The notes beneath the pieces were generated by a model. That model saw only the letters and a program-made list of their open reading frames with translations. It searched no databases and was not told the DNA's origin. The translations under genes were made by a program, and so were the position numbers. A stretch of DNA of 64,000 nt from Micromonospora sp. U21 (GTDB lineage Bacteria > Actinomycetota > Actinomycetes > Mycobacteriales > Micromonosporaceae). Location: contig NZ_JAGPYK010000005.1 in NCBI RefSeq assembly GCF_018070045.1, forward strand, positions 124,001-188,000. The letters are read 5' to 3'. This document shows positions 61,735-64,000 of this stretch, piece by piece. Position 1 is the stretch's first letter; every line of letters starts with the position of its first letter.

Positions 61735-64000
61735 GTGACGGTGTCCCTGCCCGCACCCCCGGTGACCCCGATCTCCTGGCGGATGCCCGGGGTGTTCATG
61801 CTGCGCACCGCCGGACTGCCGATCGAGGTCGCCGACGAGCTCGCCTTCGACCGGACCGCCGGCTGGTCCCGCCGGGTGCTCGACCTGGAGGACCGGCTCC
61901 GGACGACCGGCCGGGACCTGGCCGACGCGCTCCAGGTCGCGGTGGGCCGGAATCTGACCGATGACGGGCTGCGGCAGCGGCTGATCCGGCTGCGTCGGGA
62001 CGTGTTCAACCTCCGCCCGCCCCGCCCCGCAGACCCGTCGGCCTGGCCGGCTGCGGCGTTGGGCGGGGACACCCACCGGGAGCTGGCCCACTGGCTGGAG
62101 ACCTTCGCCGCGTATCGCCGGGAGCTGGCCGCCGGCCCGGCGCTGCTGGACGACGAGCTGGGGCGGCGGCGGACCGTGCTGCGTGGCCTCGCCGACGATC
62201 CGAACCTGCGCGGTGGCATCCTGCTCGCCTCCCCGTCGCTGGACCGGTACCTCACCGGCTACCTCACCGGGACCGGCCCGCTCGGCAAGCGGGCCCGCCG
62301 GGTAGAGCGGTCGCTGCTGGAGTACGCCTACCGCACCGCCGCCAAGACCAGCCCGTTCAGCAGGCTGACCACCGTGAACGTCGGCACCTTCGAGACCGGG
62401 ACCGGCCATATCCTCGACGTCGCGCCGAGCACCGACGAGGCGGGCGCGGCGATGCGGGGCAGTGCCCGCCTCAACCTGGCCGCGCTGGGCCGGTTGTCGA
62501 CCATCGTGCTCGCCGACGAGACGCTCCGCGCCGACCTTCCGGTGACCGTGACCAGCGGTTGGCGCATCGCCCACGGCCGACTGCGCTACCTGCGCCGTCG
62601 CCGGACCAGCTCGGAAGACGGCGACGCCGCGATCACCCTGGAGTCGATCCACGAGTCGCTCTTCGTGCTCCCCACCGGCCGGGTGCTGCACGACATCCTG
62701 GACGCGCTCGCCGGTGGCCGGGTACGACGGATGTGCGACCTGGTCACCGAGCTGGCCACCGACGGGCGCCCCGCCGAGGAGATCGCCCAGTACCTGCACC
62801 ACCTGCTCCGGGTCGGTCTACTGGTGGTGCCGAACCTGCAACTGGACATCCACGCCGACGACCCGGTGGAGGGTTACCGGGCGGCGCTGCGGCGGATCGG
62901 CCGGGACTGGTCCGACCGGCTGGCCGAGCGGGTGGCCGCGGCGAACCGCCTGGCCTCCGCCTATCCGACCGCTGACCTGCCGGGGCGTCGCCGGGCGCTC
63001 GACGGGATCCGTGACGAGCTGGTCGCCGCCCACACCGATCTCGGCCGCCCCGACGTCCCCGCCCCCCGCACTCTGGTCTACGAGGATGCCACGCGGCACA
63101 CCGGCGCCCCGGTGACCGCCGACCGCGAGCGCTGGGAGCGGGAGGTTCTACCCGGCCTGCGGGCGCTCGCCCGGATCATGCCGGTGTTCGACATCAACCT
63201 TCCCCGCCGGCTGGCCACCAAAGGCTTCTTCCGGGCCCGGTACGGCGCCGGCGGTCGCTGCGACGACCTGCTCACCTTCGCCCACGAGTTCCAGCAGGAC
63301 TTCTTCGAGCACTACAGCGGCCGGATGATGCGCCGCCGGGCGTTCGACGCGGACAACCGCTACGTCCGGCAGGAGAACTGGTTCCGGCAGGAGGAGATCA
63401 CCGCGCTGGACGACGCCCGGCTGGAGGTGGCCCGGCGGATGAACGACGCGTACGACCGACTGCCGGCGGGCGCCGAGGAGCTCGTCCTCGACGATGCGTT
63501 CATGGCCGACATCGCCGCCATGGTGCCGGAGACGCTCGGCACGCTCGACCCCCGGTCGTTCTTCCTCCAACTCGCCGACCAGGGTGGGCGGCACCGGGTG
63601 GTGGTCAACCGGGTCTACTCCGGAATGACACTGCTCTTCTCCCGCTTCGCGCACCTCTTCGCCGAGCAGGACCTCGCCGGCGCGCTCCGCGCCGAACTGG
63701 TCCGGCTCCAGCCGCCCGGCGCGGTGCTCGCCGAACTCAAGGGCGGGTACGACGCGACCAACCTCAACTTGCACCCGGTGGTCACCCCGTACGAGCTGGT
63801 CTGCCCGGGGGAGATCAGCCACCGGCCGGCGGCCGAGCAGATCGACATGGACGACCTCAGCGTCGAGCACGACCCGGTCGCCGACCGCCTGCTGCTGCGC
63901 TCGCGGCGGCTCGACGCCGAGGTCATCCCGGTCTACCTCGGCTTCCTGCTGCCGATGGCGCTGCCGGAGGTGCAGCAGGTGCTGCTCACGTTCGCCTACC
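61735..64000 (+). CDS. LanB-type (glutamylating) dehydratase, truncated by the window edge
   Basis: The frame opens at GTG 61735 (after GAAGGAGAG) and stays open to the right edge (755 codons and one base). It shows the N-terminal lantibiotic dehydratase (PF04738-type) pattern: RAAGLPIEVAD-like RTAGLPIEVADELAFDR, EYAYRTAAKTSPFSRLTTVN, FEHYSGRMMRRRAFDADNRY and HPVVTPYELVCPGEISHR. These enzymes attach glutamate to Ser/Thr using Glu-tRNA, allowing elimination to dehydroalanine or dehydrobutyrine. In thiopeptide and goadsporin systems the elimination domain is a separate protein, expected just outside the window. Confidence 0.85.
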   Translation, partial: MTVSLPAPPVTPISWRMPGVFMLRTAGLPIEVADELAFDRTAGWSRRVLDLEDRLRTTGRDLADALQVAVGRNLTDDGLRQRLIRLRRDVFNLRPPRPADPSAWPAAALGGDTHRELAHWLETFAAYRRELAAGPALLDDELGRRRTVLRGLADDPNLRGGILLASPSLDRYLTGYLTGTGPLGKRARRVERSLLEYAYRTAAKTSPFSRLTTVNVGTFETGTGHILDVAPSTDEAGAAMRGSARLNLAALGRLSTIVLADETLRADLPVTVTSGWRIAHGRLRYLRRRRTSSEDGDAAITLESIHESLFVLPTGRVLHDILDALAGGRVRRMCDLVTELATDGRPAEEIAQYLHHLLRVGLLVVPNLQLDIHADDPVEGYRAALRRIGRDWSDRLAERVAAANRLASAYPTADLPGRRRALDGIRDELVAAHTDLGRPDVPAPRTLVYEDATRHTGAPVTADRERWEREVLPGLRALARIMPVFDINLPRRLATKGFFRARYGAGGRCDDLLTFAHEFQQDFFEHYSGRMMRRRAFDADNRYVRQENWFRQEEITALDDARLEVARRMNDAYDRLPAGAEELVLDDAFMADIAAMVPETLGTLDPRSFFLQLADQGGRHRVVVNRVYSGMTLLFSRFAHLFAEQDLAGALRAELVRLQPPGAVLAELKGGYDATNLNLHPVVTPYELVCPGEISHRPAAEQIDMDDLSVEHDPVADRLLLRSRRLDAEVIPVYLGFLLPMALPEVQQVLLTFAY

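Overview
The window is 64 kb of high-GC DNA with GTG/TTG starts, ATGA/GTGA gene overlaps and lineage-typical families (DUF6745, DUF6069, DUF2267, ECF42 sigma factor, Tat-exported glycosidase, MsiK-dependent type sugar ABC transporter). This points to an actinomycete, most likely a Micromonospora-like member of the Micromonosporaceae. That placement is inference from gene content and was not tested by comparison. No rRNA, tRNA, CRISPR array or complete insertion sequence was seen.

Layout. (1) 1-6,000 is an accessory, partly decayed stretch: two NADPH:quinone oxidoreductase paralogues flank two GNAT genes and a fragment of a third oxidoreductase copy, followed by a 5'-truncated aldehyde dehydrogenase, a DUF6745 gene, a LysR remnant and an IS5-like transposase remnant. 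(2) 6,000-17,000 holds small secreted and membrane proteins, an alpha/beta hydrolase, a vanadium haloperoxidase/PAP2 enzyme, a stress-type operon (DUF6069, DGPF protein, ECF42 sigma factor, RibD/DHFR-like protein), a DinB protein and an LD-carboxypeptidase. (3) 17,155-19,638 is a large secreted M14 carboxypeptidase. (4) 20,123-29,818 reads as an N-acetylgalactosamine catabolic locus: PfkB kinase, class II aldolase, DeoR regulator, sugar ABC transporter, SIS-domain AgaS-like isomerase/deaminase, Tat-exported GH109-like glycosidase and ROK kinase. Only a deacetylase is missing. (5) 29,858-39,930 has an erythromycin-esterase homologue, GH15 and glycogen-debranching-type glycosidases, a ribokinase-like protein and small regulator pairs whose operators are visible. 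(6) 40,336-44,422 encodes two adjacent secreted proteins (ThuA domain; PQQ-type sugar dehydrogenase with PKD and CBM6) that share a C-terminal three-repeat beta-trefoil-like module. (7) 44,880-52,672 holds assorted chromosomal genes, including a D-Ala-D-Ala carboxypeptidase and an SDR that lacks the catalytic tyrosine.

(8) 52,690-64,000 (continuing past the right edge) is the most notable region: a ribosomal peptide gene cluster for an azole-containing, dehydrated peptide (TOMM, thiopeptide or goadsporin type). A divergent ABC exporter faces an operon of a leader-binding cyclodehydratase partner (F protein), three short precursor peptides, a YcaO cyclodehydratase, a two-domain SagB-type dehydrogenase and a LanB-type dehydratase. 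The three precursors share the leader motif LxTETFE and have 29-30 residue cores made only of Ser, Thr and Cys, with one to four Gly residues in two of them. Hairpins lie after precursor 1 and after precursor 3. No pyridine-forming enzyme is visible inside the window, so the product class cannot be settled here.
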